Source of the DNA: Chitinophagaceae bacterium | Lineage (GTDB): Bacteria > Bacteroidota > Bacteroidia > Chitinophagales > Chitinophagaceae | Assembly: GCA_019454915.1 (NCBI GenBank) | Contig: JACFNM010000030.1 | Location: 1 to 19,471 of the forward strand | DNA: 19,471 nt | Direction of reading: 5' to 3' | Shown: piece after piece, positions 1 to 6,215 of the stretch | Numbering within the stretch: the stretch's first letter is position 1 | How the letters are laid out: each line of letters starts with the position of its first letter | Notes under the pieces: model-generated | What the model was told of the DNA's origin: nothing | The model's database searches: none | What the model saw: the letters and a program-made list of their open reading frames with translations, nothing else | Position numbers and translations under genes: made by a program

Positions 1-181
1 AAAAGCCCTCGTTATTGCTTATTGTAATCTTAGACGTGTTCAGCAGCGCAACAGTGGCTGCGGGAATAGGGTTGGATCTGTTGTCTTTGACGGTACCGGA
101 AAAGGATAACACGGACTGAGCATTCGCGGAGAATATGTTGAAAACGAACAGGGAAAAGAAAATTGGTAAAATGCGCGTCAT
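1..181 (-). CDS. N-terminus of exported protein with carboxypeptidase-regulatory-like domain (partial)
   Basis: Reading the minus strand from ATG at 181 gives 60 codons open to the window edge. The N-terminus (MTRILPIFFSLFVFNIFSANAQS) is a classic signal peptide: an Arg, a hydrophobic core, then an A-N-A-Q cleavage region. It is followed by SGTVKDNRSNPIPAATVALL and then T-I-S-N-N-E-G-F. This is the start of a carboxypeptidase-D regulatory-like beta-sandwich (G-T-V-x-D, N-P-I-P-x-A-x-V, N-x-E-G-F). In Bacteroidota that domain usually opens TonB-dependent outer-membrane receptors but also occurs on other secreted proteins, so the final product is open. A TAACTTTG box lies about 43 bases upstream. 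Export and the domain are fairly sure; the receptor identity is inference. Confidence 0.75.
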   Translation of the reverse strand, partial: MTRILPIFFSLFVFNIFSANAQSVLSFSGTVKDNRSNPIPAATVALLNTSKITISNNEGF

Positions 182-224
182 ATATGATGGTTATTTCTGA
201 AGGATTTAAATATAAGGTGGACTG

Positions 225-232
225 CAAAGTTA
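225..232 (-). promoter_or_regulatory. -7 box (TAACTTTG) for the 1-181 gene
   Basis: The minus strand reads TAACTTTG, an exact match to the Bacteroidota -7 consensus TAnnTTTG, about 43 bases before the ATG at 181. A TTTG that could act as the -33 element lies 22 bases further upstream, slightly more than the usual spacing, and sits inside an inverted repeat. Confidence 0.5.
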
Positions 233-243
233 CTGGAATAGCT

Positions 244-259
244 CTTTGCGCATGCAAAG
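244..259. repeat. 6-bp inverted repeat overlapping a possible -33 region
   Basis: CTTTGC-GCAT-GCAAAG forms a perfect 6-bp stem with a 4-base loop, just upstream of the -7 box of the 1-181 gene. The position suits an operator, but the stem is short and could be chance. Confidence 0.3.
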
Positions 260-392
260 AAAAGTTTAGCGGATTGTTAAGAGATAAGGCGAATGTGAAA
301 AATTTTCCCCTTTTCGCAAGAATGATATCCTTCATTGAGTTGATGGGGAGATGCAGCAGAAGAGAAATAACGAGCTGCGAAGGTCGGACTAT

Positions 393-851
393 TTATTTAC
401 TCACGGTAAACCGGATAGGCGCTATCATTATCTTTTTGCCGTCGTTGAGCCGGACGATAATGTTGTCTAATATCATTTCATCACCCGGTTGAATATTGTC
501 CTGGATACTCTGCCTCCAAAGTTCAGACATCGTGGGTGTTTCTCTGAATTCATTGGCACGCATATCATCAGTCGCTTTTAGTTCGCCCGTTTGGGAATCT
601 TCGTAATAGCTTTTGAACTTATAGATACAACGGAACCGGGTAATCGTAAACCGGTTTCCCTTTTCATCCCGGGCGACCAGTGCGGAATCCACTAATCTTG
701 ATAGCGAGTCTGCGTGGATATTCCCTCCGTTATTTCCACCGAGATTTATGGTGATCGTTGGAAAAGCGACGGGTGAGACGCCGGGTTTCCTGTTTTGTGC
801 AAAACAAGCCAGGTTAATCGAAACGAATAGAATAGAGATAAGTGTTTTCAT
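393..851 (-). CDS. secreted small protein resembling the GldM C-terminal domain
   Basis: A 152-residue protein with a clear signal peptide (MKTLISILFVSINLACFAQ). After a Gly/Asn-rich linker near residues 36-44, the last 90 or so residues are FTITRF, then a charged middle, then IQDNIQPGDEMILDNIIVRL, DGKKIMIAPIRF and a final TVSK. That order (F-x-I-x-x-F strand, P-G-D, D-N-I-x-V, D-G, pI-x-F-x-V) resembles the C-terminal domain of GldM, the periplasmic shaft of the gliding motor and type IX secretion system. The protein lacks the GldM membrane helix and N-terminal domains, and no other gld gene is nearby, so it is not GldM itself. The likeness was judged by eye. It may be a free-standing periplasmic beta-domain. 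No confident promoter was found. Confidence 0.6.
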   Translation of the reverse strand: MKTLISILFVSINLACFAQNRKPGVSPVAFPTITINLGGNNGGNIHADSLSRLVDSALVARDEKGNRFTITRFRCIYKFKSYYEDSQTGELKATDDMRANEFRETPTMSELWRQSIQDNIQPGDEMILDNIIVRLNDGKKIMIAPIRFTVSK

Positions 852-976
852 CCAACCGGAATTTGCTTTAGATAATAGGCTTTAACGGGTGCAAATTAGG
901 TTTTATTATCGGAGCAGCATTGTTAAAGCCGTCTCACATAGAATCTTTTCAGACTGGTTTTCCTGTTTACCCGTTA

Positions 977-1633
977 TCAGATGTGATCCAGGTCTTCCTT
1001 TTTAAAATCGGAAAGGCTCTTTAATATCATATCCGCGGCGTTCCATTGTAGTTCATGTTGCAGCGCTTTGTCGGGGATGACTACGCATTTCATTCTCGCC
1101 GCTTTGGCGGCGATCATGCCATTAAAGGAGTCCTCAAAGCAAATACAAGTAACGGGGGATGAATTCAATTCTTCTGCGCAGGTCAGATATACAAGCGGAT
1201 GGGGCTTTCCGTAACTTAAGTGTTGGGCGGATGTTATAGCATGCAGATAAGGGCGGATGTTTAATTTGTCTACTACCACGTTTGCTACCACCATGGGAGA
1301 TGAGGTGGCTAAGCCGATTTTAAAATTGTTTTGCCGGAATAAGGAAAATATGTCTTCAACGCCAGGCATGGCAACACCATGCTGATCGATCTTTTCAACA
1401 GCCTTATGAATGGTTGATTCGATAGCTTCCTGGATTTCTTTCGGATTAATCTTAAAGTACCCGAACCAATAGGTAATCCATTCCTCGGTACGAATCCCCC
1501 TTGTGTTATAATATTGTTCCCTCGTCAGCGTCACATTGAATTCCCGTAATACCTCTGCCGCTGCTTCTTCCCATAGGGGCTCCGAATCAATCAGAAGCCC
1601 GTCCATATCAAAAATAACCGTATCCGTTTGCAT
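977..1633 (-). CDS. HAD-family sugar phosphatase, HxpB/YniC-like
   Basis: A 218-residue HAD subfamily IA hydrolase. Motif I is FDMDGLLIDSEPLW (nucleophile D9, acid/base D11), motif II is ATSSP (110-113), the motif III lysine is in GKPHP (K143), and motif IV is FEDSFNGMIAAKAA (E167, D168). A helical cap lies between motifs I and II. The pattern fits E. coli YniC/HxpB (hexitol and 2-deoxyglucose-6-phosphate phosphatase) better than beta-phosphoglucomutase. A longer reading from 1663 is possible, but the TATATTTG promoter box at 1638-1645 lies between the two ATGs, only 4 bases before the second, so I chose 1633. The mRNA would then be essentially leaderless. Substrate is inferred from family resemblance. 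Confidence 0.88.
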   Translation of the reverse strand: MQTDTVIFDMDGLLIDSEPLWEEAAAEVLREFNVTLTREQYYNTRGIRTEEWITYWFGYFKINPKEIQEAIESTIHKAVEKIDQHGVAMPGVEDIFSLFRQNNFKIGLATSSPMVVANVVVDKLNIRPYLHAITSAQHLSYGKPHPLVYLTCAEELNSSPVTCICFEDSFNGMIAAKAARMKCVVIPDKALQHELQWNAADMILKSLSDFKKEDLDHI

Positions 1634-1637
1634 GCTG

Positions 1638-1645
1638 CAAATATA
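1638..1645 (-). promoter_or_regulatory. -7 box (TATATTTG) for the HAD phosphatase
   Basis: The minus strand reads TATATTTGCAGCATG. The box matches TAnnTTTG exactly and ends 4 bases before the ATG at 1633, implying a leaderless or nearly leaderless transcript and fixing the start. Confidence 0.6.
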
Positions 1646-1782
1646 ATAGAATTGGGTATCCATTATTTTGAATGCTCCGGGAATCTATCTCTTCTTGTTC
1701 TCAAATGTGTATAATACGCTCAGGGTTGATTTTTTCAAATAGTCTATATTGCATCCTGAACAATGCATTTAAATTATCGGCG

Positions 1783-2520
1783 ATGGCTTCTTTTTATGAG
1801 AGACTGCGATATGTAAACTGGGTACGGAAAATAGTCTATTTTATAGTGGGCTCGTTATCCTATCCGGGACTGGCAATCATGAGCCGTTTGAGGATTGAGG
1901 GGATGGAAGATCTGAAGACGTTGCCCAAGAAAAATGTGTTGTTTGTTAGTAATCACCAGACCTATTTTATGGATGTGATTGCTTTCCTGCATATTTTTTG
2001 CGCGGCAAAGTGGGGTAAGAAAAACAAGCTGGGTTTCCCTATCTATTTGCTCAACCCTTTCACCAACGTGTATTTTGTTTCCGCAGAAGATACCATGAGG
2101 AAGAATTTTATGACTAAACTGATGGCGCTGGCCGGTTCGTTAACGGTGAAGCGTACCTGGGTGGAAGAGGATAAGGCAGAGAGAAAGGGTTTAAGTACTT
2201 CCGACTCAAAGAAAATTTTACATGCGCTGAGCAGGAGCTGGGTCATTACTTTCCCTCAGGGAACCACCACCGTTTTTGCACCGGGACGGAAAGGAACCGC
2301 CTTCCTGATTAAACAAAGCCGGTGTACGGTAGTACCTATTGTCATTGATGGATTTAATAAAGCATTTCATAAAAAAAACCTTCAGATATTAAAGAAGGGG
2401 CAGAAGTTGAACGTGCAATTCAAGGCTCCACTGCCAATAAATTATGACGATTCACTTGATGCGATATTAAGCCAGGTGATGGATGCTATAGAACAGAGTG
2501 ATAAATATAAGCACCTGTAA
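1783..2520 (+). CDS. PlsC-type 1-acyl-glycerol-phosphate acyltransferase family protein with atypical motifs
   Basis: A 245-residue membrane-associated acyltransferase from the ATG at 1783 (MASFYERLRYVNWV). The frame is open upstream to 1672, but the extra 37 residues look non-coding and the chosen start matches the family's usual N-terminus. Motifs in order: an N-terminal hydrophobic stretch (18-34), VSNHQTYFMD (56-64), VKRTW (122-126), FPQGTT (157-162) with PGRKGTAFLI, and VVPIVIDGF (183-191). This layout is that of PlsC/AGPAT enzymes, which acylate lysophosphatidate in phospholipid synthesis. Two differences are visible: five rather than four residues between His58 and Asp64, and FPQG in place of FPEG. 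I believe similar variants occur in other Bacteroidota. The acceptor could be another lysolipid or an aminolipid. It converges on the thioesterase gene with a 7-base gap. Confidence 0.82.
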   Translation: MASFYERLRYVNWVRKIVYFIVGSLSYPGLAIMSRLRIEGMEDLKTLPKKNVLFVSNHQTYFMDVIAFLHIFCAAKWGKKNKLGFPIYLLNPFTNVYFVSAEDTMRKNFMTKLMALAGSLTVKRTWVEEDKAERKGLSTSDSKKILHALSRSWVITFPQGTTTVFAPGRKGTAFLIKQSRCTVVPIVIDGFNKAFHKKNLQILKKGQKLNVQFKAPLPINYDDSLDAILSQVMDAIEQSDKYKHL

Positions 2521-2527
2521 TTTTCAG

Positions 2528-3046
2528 TTAGCCGAAGAATAGAGCCTTCAATTCCACTGCCTCTTCGGGTTTCATTTTGCCGCCCAGGACGAGCCTCAAC
2601 TGTCTTCTTCTCATGGCGCCTTCGTATAATTTCATCTCTTCGGCTGTTTCGGGTATAACCTGCGGAACTGTGGCCGGACGCCCGGATTCATTCAGGGCAA
2701 CAAACGTATAATAGGCTTCATTGCTCTTGTATTTCTGTTGCTTTTTTAGATCCTCTCCCCAAACGCTTAAATGTACCTCCATAGATGTTTTGAAAGCGCG
2801 GCTTACTTTGGCCTCAATGTATACGGCATTTCCGAGGATAATCGGCGCTTCGAAAGAAATATTATCAACAGAAGCCGTGACAACGGGTGCATTGGCATGT
2901 TTTTGGGCAGACAGAGCCGCCGCTATGTCCATCCAATACATGAGCCTGCCCCCCATAAGGTTTCCGAAAGCGTTGGTGTCGTTGGGTAATACAAGTTCCG
3001 TCATCATTAATAATGACTCGCTCGCCTTTTTTGAGACAATTTCCAT
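2528..3046 (-). CDS. acyl-CoA thioesterase, hotdog fold (YciA/BACH type)
   Basis: A 172-residue single-hotdog acyl-CoA hydrolase. The signature PNDTNAFGNLMGGRLMYWMD (21-40) contains the Asn25 and Asp40 positions used for catalysis in YciA/ACOT7-type enzymes, followed by AAALSAQKHAN, then the VTASVDNISFEAPI strand and the AKVSRAFKTSMEV strand. The C-terminal tail (RRRQLRLVLGGKMKPEEAVE) is basic. It would hydrolyse acyl-CoA to free CoA and acid in the cytoplasm. A TATATTTG box at 3060-3067 is 13 bases before the ATG, so it can be transcribed independently. It faces the acyltransferase gene tail to tail, which puts two acyl-lipid genes side by side but gives no proof of a shared pathway. Confidence 0.88.
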   Translation of the reverse strand: MEIVSKKASESLLMMTELVLPNDTNAFGNLMGGRLMYWMDIAAALSAQKHANAPVVTASVDNISFEAPIILGNAVYIEAKVSRAFKTSMEVHLSVWGEDLKKQQKYKSNEAYYTFVALNESGRPATVPQVIPETAEEMKLYEGAMRRRQLRLVLGGKMKPEEAVELKALFFG

Positions 3047-3059
3047 GCAGGGTTTTATG

Positions 3060-3067
3060 CAAATATA
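3060..3067 (-). promoter_or_regulatory. -7 box (TATATTTG) for the thioesterase
   Basis: Exact TAnnTTTG match on the minus strand, ending 13 bases before the ATG at 3046. No convincing -33 element was seen. Confidence 0.55.
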
Positions 3068-3080
3068 AGCCTCTGACCGG

Positions 3081-3176
3081 TTAAAGGAGAGCGTTTGCGA
3101 TCAGCGTGTAAAGGATTAGAAGACTTATTACGACTATCCTGATTTTAGTGATGTTGGATACGAGTTTCTTTTGCAT
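3081..3176 (-). CDS. possible 31-residue single-pass membrane peptide
   Basis: A short frame from ATG at 3176 encodes MQKKLVSNITKIRIVVIS, then LLILYTLIANALL and a TAA stop. It has a basic N-terminus followed by one hydrophobic helix of about 18 residues, the layout of a small inner-membrane protein with its N-terminus inside. It lies 37 bases downstream of the DUF6089-like barrel gene on the same strand and 34 bases before the thioesterase ATG, so it could ride on the barrel mRNA. No Shine-Dalgarno sequence is visible, which is normal for Bacteroidota. The frame stays open upstream into the barrel gene, so an open frame alone is weak evidence; the composition is the main argument. Confidence 0.35.
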   Translation of the reverse strand: MQKKLVSNITKIRIVVISLLILYTLIANALL

Positions 3177-3213
3177 AGGGATAATGATTTTAAGTGTATG
3201 GATTAAGGGTATA

Positions 3214-4197
3214 TTAAAAGGTGATAGGGCAACGCATGATTCCTGAGGAAAAGCCGTTTCCACCAAAACGATAAGCAACTTTAATCGTAGCGGAATAATA
3301 GGAGTCATTATTGGAGGCTGTACCCCTTTTATCTCCCGCGTTGTAATAGGGTATCCTTACTCCTGGACTTACCTGTTGCGCCTTGTTATGCATTTGTTTC
3401 GCAATCGCCGCAGTCTGTGAGCCACTACCAAAATAGCTGTCGAAATCGCTGTCATCAATAAAAGTGGAATTGATGTCATCAATGTAATCAGTAAAGGTTT
3501 TTCTGTTTACTATTTCGAGTGAGGCGCTGAGCCTGTCCGAGAAGTAATAACGGATACCTACGCCATAAGGAATATTAATCTGGGTGAGACTGTATTCTTT
3601 TTTATCCGGATACTGTGGCATACCCTGTCCTTCTGTCCTTAACGGTTTCAGGTCCACCCATTTTTGAGAACCATCCGGCGCAGTATATTGACCCTGTGGG
3701 TTAAAATGAAAAGCGCCTATACCAATTATCCCATAAGGACGGAATTTGGAGAATAAATCCCGCTCATCGTTTTCAAGGAATACCAACGGATATATTTCAC
3801 CGGTTAAAGTGAGTTCCTGAACAGGGGTCCGGACGGAAAGGTTCCTGTTTTTACGTGCTACTTCCGGTCCGCCTTTGTCAGCAATAATACTATCAGCGCC
3901 CTCCAGCGTAGTGAAATTTGCCGCTAACGTAATACCCAGAAATTCACTTGGACGAACGGTGAAGTGTACGCCTTTCATGAGTTTAGTCATTTGGATATTA
4001 TTATCTTTCAGGAATGTCTTACCGGTACCGTATGTACCACCTAAGTCACCTAACAGGTTGGAAGGCCCTGCGCTGATACCCAATTCGTAAACCGGCTTAT
4101 TAAAGAAAATATATTGGCCGTAACTATGGCCGGATAGGAAGCAAATGGCTGAGAGTAGAAGGGCACGAAAACTCCAACGGTGTAATTTTTTTATCAT
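3214..4197 (-). CDS. DUF6089-like outer-membrane beta-barrel protein
   Basis: A 327-residue exported protein. The N-terminus (KKLHRWSFRALLLSAICFLS, ending in SYGQ) is a signal peptide. The mature part begins with YELGISAGPSNLLGDLGGTY, characteristic of Bacteroidota barrel proteins of the DUF6089 type. Alternating strands follow, including HFTVRPSEFLGITLAANF, FRPYGIIGIGAFHFNP, INIPYGVGIRYYFSDRLSAS and YYSATIKVAYRFG, and the protein ends in MRCPITF. Function is unknown; such proteins are thought to sit in the outer membrane. A possible 31-residue membrane peptide follows on the same strand. No clear TAnnTTTG box was found in the 134 bases upstream. Confidence 0.8.
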   Translation of the reverse strand: MIKKLHRWSFRALLLSAICFLSGHSYGQYIFFNKPVYELGISAGPSNLLGDLGGTYGTGKTFLKDNNIQMTKLMKGVHFTVRPSEFLGITLAANFTTLEGADSIIADKGGPEVARKNRNLSVRTPVQELTLTGEIYPLVFLENDERDLFSKFRPYGIIGIGAFHFNPQGQYTAPDGSQKWVDLKPLRTEGQGMPQYPDKKEYSLTQINIPYGVGIRYYFSDRLSASLEIVNRKTFTDYIDDINSTFIDDSDFDSYFGSGSQTAAIAKQMHNKAQQVSPGVRIPYYNAGDKRGTASNNDSYYSATIKVAYRFGGNGFSSGIMRCPITF

Positions 4198-4331
4198 GAG
4201 AGCGGATTTTAGCTTTCAATAAGTAATGGATTGCCCTTAATAACGACACGTTATCTTTAAATAGTATTAAGGTAAAATTGGATGAATGATGAGCGAAAGC
4301 AGGAGGATAAAAAAATAAAAAGGGAGATTTG

Positions 4332-4778
4332 TCAGGAAAGGATCATTTTAATATGTTCGATCCTGTCTTCCAAATAGATACCGCTGTTTTGTGAAAATCC
4401 AAATTCTTCGTAAAACTTTTTTAGATAAAGTTGTGCCCCTATTTTAACAGGAGTTTTTCCAAATAATTGATATATCGCAATTATACCGCGTTTTATCAAT
4501 TCTTTCCCAATACCTGATCCACGAAAGTCCTTCCTGGTTACCACCCTGCCAATGGAGGCTTCTCTGTATATTATGCCGGGTGCGAACAATCGGGAATAGG
4601 CTACCAGTTCCTCATCACGCCAGGCGCATAAATGCCAGGCTTTCTGGTCGTTATCATCCACATCCGTTACCATACAGTGTTGCTCCAGCAGGAAAACTTC
4701 TGTTGTTAATTGTAATATCTTATACAGTTAGTTGTTAGTAAGCTCTTCAAAAGATTTGACGGTCCACTGTAACTCCAT
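4332..4778 (-). pseudogene. elaA: elaA-like GNAT acetyltransferase interrupted by an in-frame TAA
   Basis: Reading from ATG at 4778, 22-28 bases after the rarA stop, gives MELQWTVKSFEELTNN, then TAA (4728-4730), then LYKILQLTTEVFLLEQHC and, still in the same frame, the downstream 113-residue open part from ATG 4673. Family knowledge: ElaA proteins are about 150 residues and begin with this L-Y-x-x-L-Q-L-x-x-E-V-F-x-x-E-Q-x-C segment, so the part before 4673 is genuine gene. The later part is well kept: ELVAYSRLF, EASIGRVV, RGSGIGKELI (acetyl-CoA loop), KIGAQLYLKKFYEEFGF and EHIKMIL. One substitution (for example GAA to TAA) would explain the stop. A shortened protein from 4673 would lack the first strand and helix. 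The usual Arg after Q-L and the C-P-Y motif are also changed, which suggests decay. Confidence 0.78.
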
Positions 4779-4806
4779 AAGCATTTGATATATGTTAACC
4801 CGTTTC

Positions 4807-6066
4807 TTAATACCCGTATTTGTCTTTCCACAATCCCTTCAGCCATTTTCGCAATTCCTCTTCTCTCGCATTTTTACCCGGCTGATAAAAAACCGATCCT
4901 TTTATGGCGTCGGGCAGATACTCCTGTACAGAAAAGTTTTTTTCAAAATCATGGGCATACCGGTATCCTTTACCATAATCGAGATGCTTCATCAGACGGG
5001 TAGGGGCGTTGCGAAGATGCAGGGGTACCGGTAAGTCTCCTTGTTGCGCGACTACTGCGGCAGCCTTCTCTATAGCCATATAGGAAGCATTACTTTTGGG
5101 AGATGCCGCGAGATAGACAGCACACTGAGAAAGGATGATTCTGGATTCGGGGTAGCCGATTTTGTTGACGGCCTCAAAAGTAGCATTGGCTAATAACAGG
5201 GCATTGGGATTGGCATTGCCTATATCTTCACTTGCTAAAATGAGCAGTCTTCTCGCTATAAATTTCACGTCTTCCCCTCCTTCAATCATCCTCGCCAGCC
5301 AATAGACCGCTGCATTGGGATCGCTGCCACGGATAGATTTAATAAAGGCCGAAATAATATCATAATGCTGCTCACCTTGTTTATCATATAAGGCAATTCT
5401 CTTTTGGGCAATGTCCATCACCAACTGATCCGTGATAACCACTTCCTTTCCCACAATCGCGTCTATTACAATTTCCAGGAGGTTTAATAGTTTCCGGGCA
5501 TCGCCGCCTGAAATATTAATCATAGCCGCGGTCTCCTGCAATTGAATATCCCGCTGACTTAATATGGGGTCATTCTTAACGGCGAGCGAAAGAAGTTTTT
5601 TTAAATCTTCTTCGCCGAGCGTCTTTAGCACATACACAAGGCATCTGCTTAATAAGGCTGCATTCACTTCAAAAGACGGATTTTCTGTGGTGGCGCCGAT
5701 GAGCGTTACAATGCCTTTTTCAACGGCGCCCAACAGAGCGTCCTGTTGCCCTTTATTGAAACGATGTATTTCATCAATAAATAAAATACTGCTTTTTTCG
5801 GTTTTGGCTTTTTCGAGCACTTCTCTCACGTCTTTTACGCCGGCGCTGATGGCGCTCAGGGTATGAAACGGAACATGCAGCGTATGGGCTATGATATTGG
5901 CGATGGTTGTTTTGCCCACGCCCGGCGGACCCCACAGTATCATGGACGGTAGTTTGCCCTGATGAATCGCCTGGCGCAGAACACTTCCCTCCCCGGTCAG
6001 GTGCTCCTGACCAACGAGTTCATCCAGCGATTGAGGACGTAGTCTTTCAGCTAAAGGAACCGGCAT
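4807..6066 (-). CDS. rarA: replication-associated recombination protein A (RarA/MgsA), AAA+ ATPase
   Basis: A 419-residue clamp-loader-like AAA+ ATPase. PLAERLRPQSLDELVGQEHL opens the protein. Walker A is GPPGVGKTT (46-54), Walker B is LFIDEIHRF (D98-E99), sensor 1 is GATTENPSF, and GGDARKLLNLLE follows. The C-terminal half has the RarA signatures KSIRGSDPNAAVYWLARMIE, LLILASEDIGNANP and the PTRLMKHLDYGKGY region. Family role: it acts at stalled or gapped forks with SSB and forms tetramers. A TTG start at 6075 is also possible, but that TTG is part of the TACTTTTG promoter box, so the ATG at 6066, 6 bases after the box, is the better start. The broken elaA-like gene follows within 30 bases and is probably cotranscribed. 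Confidence 0.95.
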   Translation of the reverse strand: MPVPLAERLRPQSLDELVGQEHLTGEGSVLRQAIHQGKLPSMILWGPPGVGKTTIANIIAHTLHVPFHTLSAISAGVKDVREVLEKAKTEKSSILFIDEIHRFNKGQQDALLGAVEKGIVTLIGATTENPSFEVNAALLSRCLVYVLKTLGEEDLKKLLSLAVKNDPILSQRDIQLQETAAMINISGGDARKLLNLLEIVIDAIVGKEVVITDQLVMDIAQKRIALYDKQGEQHYDIISAFIKSIRGSDPNAAVYWLARMIEGGEDVKFIARRLLILASEDIGNANPNALLLANATFEAVNKIGYPESRIILSQCAVYLAASPKSNASYMAIEKAAAVVAQQGDLPVPLHLRNAPTRLMKHLDYGKGYRYAHDFEKNFSVQEYLPDAIKGSVFYQPGKNAREEELRKWLKGLWKDKYGY

Positions 6067-6072
6067 AGAAAG

Positions 6073-6080
6073 CAAAAGTA
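6073..6080 (-). promoter_or_regulatory. -7 box (TACTTTTG) for rarA
   Basis: Minus-strand TACTTTTG matches TAnnTTTG and ends 6 bases before the ATG at 6066. It contains the rejected TTG start. A second match, TATATTTG at 6110-6117 on the same strand, could be an alternative upstream promoter. Confidence 0.55.
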
Positions 6081-6122
6081 AGTGATATGGGCAATTGGGT
6101 GTTGAAATACAAATATAATATA

Positions 6123-6136
6123 CCGGCGTCTGCCGG
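6123..6136. repeat. short GC hairpin in the rarA/sheath divergent region
   Basis: CCGGC-GTCT-GCCGG is a perfect 5-bp stem with a 4-base loop. No T-run follows on either strand, so it is not an ordinary terminator. It lies 24 bases before a second, stronger hairpin. Confidence 0.4.
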
Positions 6137-6160
6137 ATTTAGTTTATCTTAGAAACCCAC

Positions 6161-6178
6161 CACCTTCGGCGGTGGTAA
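6161..6178. repeat. 6-bp GC-rich hairpin upstream of the sheath gene
   Basis: ACCACC-TTCGGC-GGTGGT is a perfect 6-bp stem, located 37 bases before the sheath ATG and so likely within its leader. No T-run follows. It may be an operator or a leader structure; the role is unknown. Confidence 0.45.
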
Positions 6179-6215
6179 TGTTCTTTAGTTTCTCTCTTAC
6201 CTCAAATTTTTTGAT

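Noticed and set aside
163..492. 109-residue plus-strand frame over the 5' gap and the 3' end of the 393-851 gene
   Set aside because: No family resemblance, overlaps a convincing secreted protein on the other strand and the start of the 1-181 gene.
883..976. 8-bp inverted repeat TAACGGGT (883-890) / ACCCGTTA (969-976) between the HAD and GldM-C-like genes
   Set aside because: The arms are 78 bases apart without a compact hairpin or T-run; a match of this length in a 125-base gap can easily be chance.
3081..3308. Longer 75-residue version of the small membrane peptide
   Set aside because: Its first 44 codons lie in another frame over the end of the barrel gene; only the last 31 look coding.
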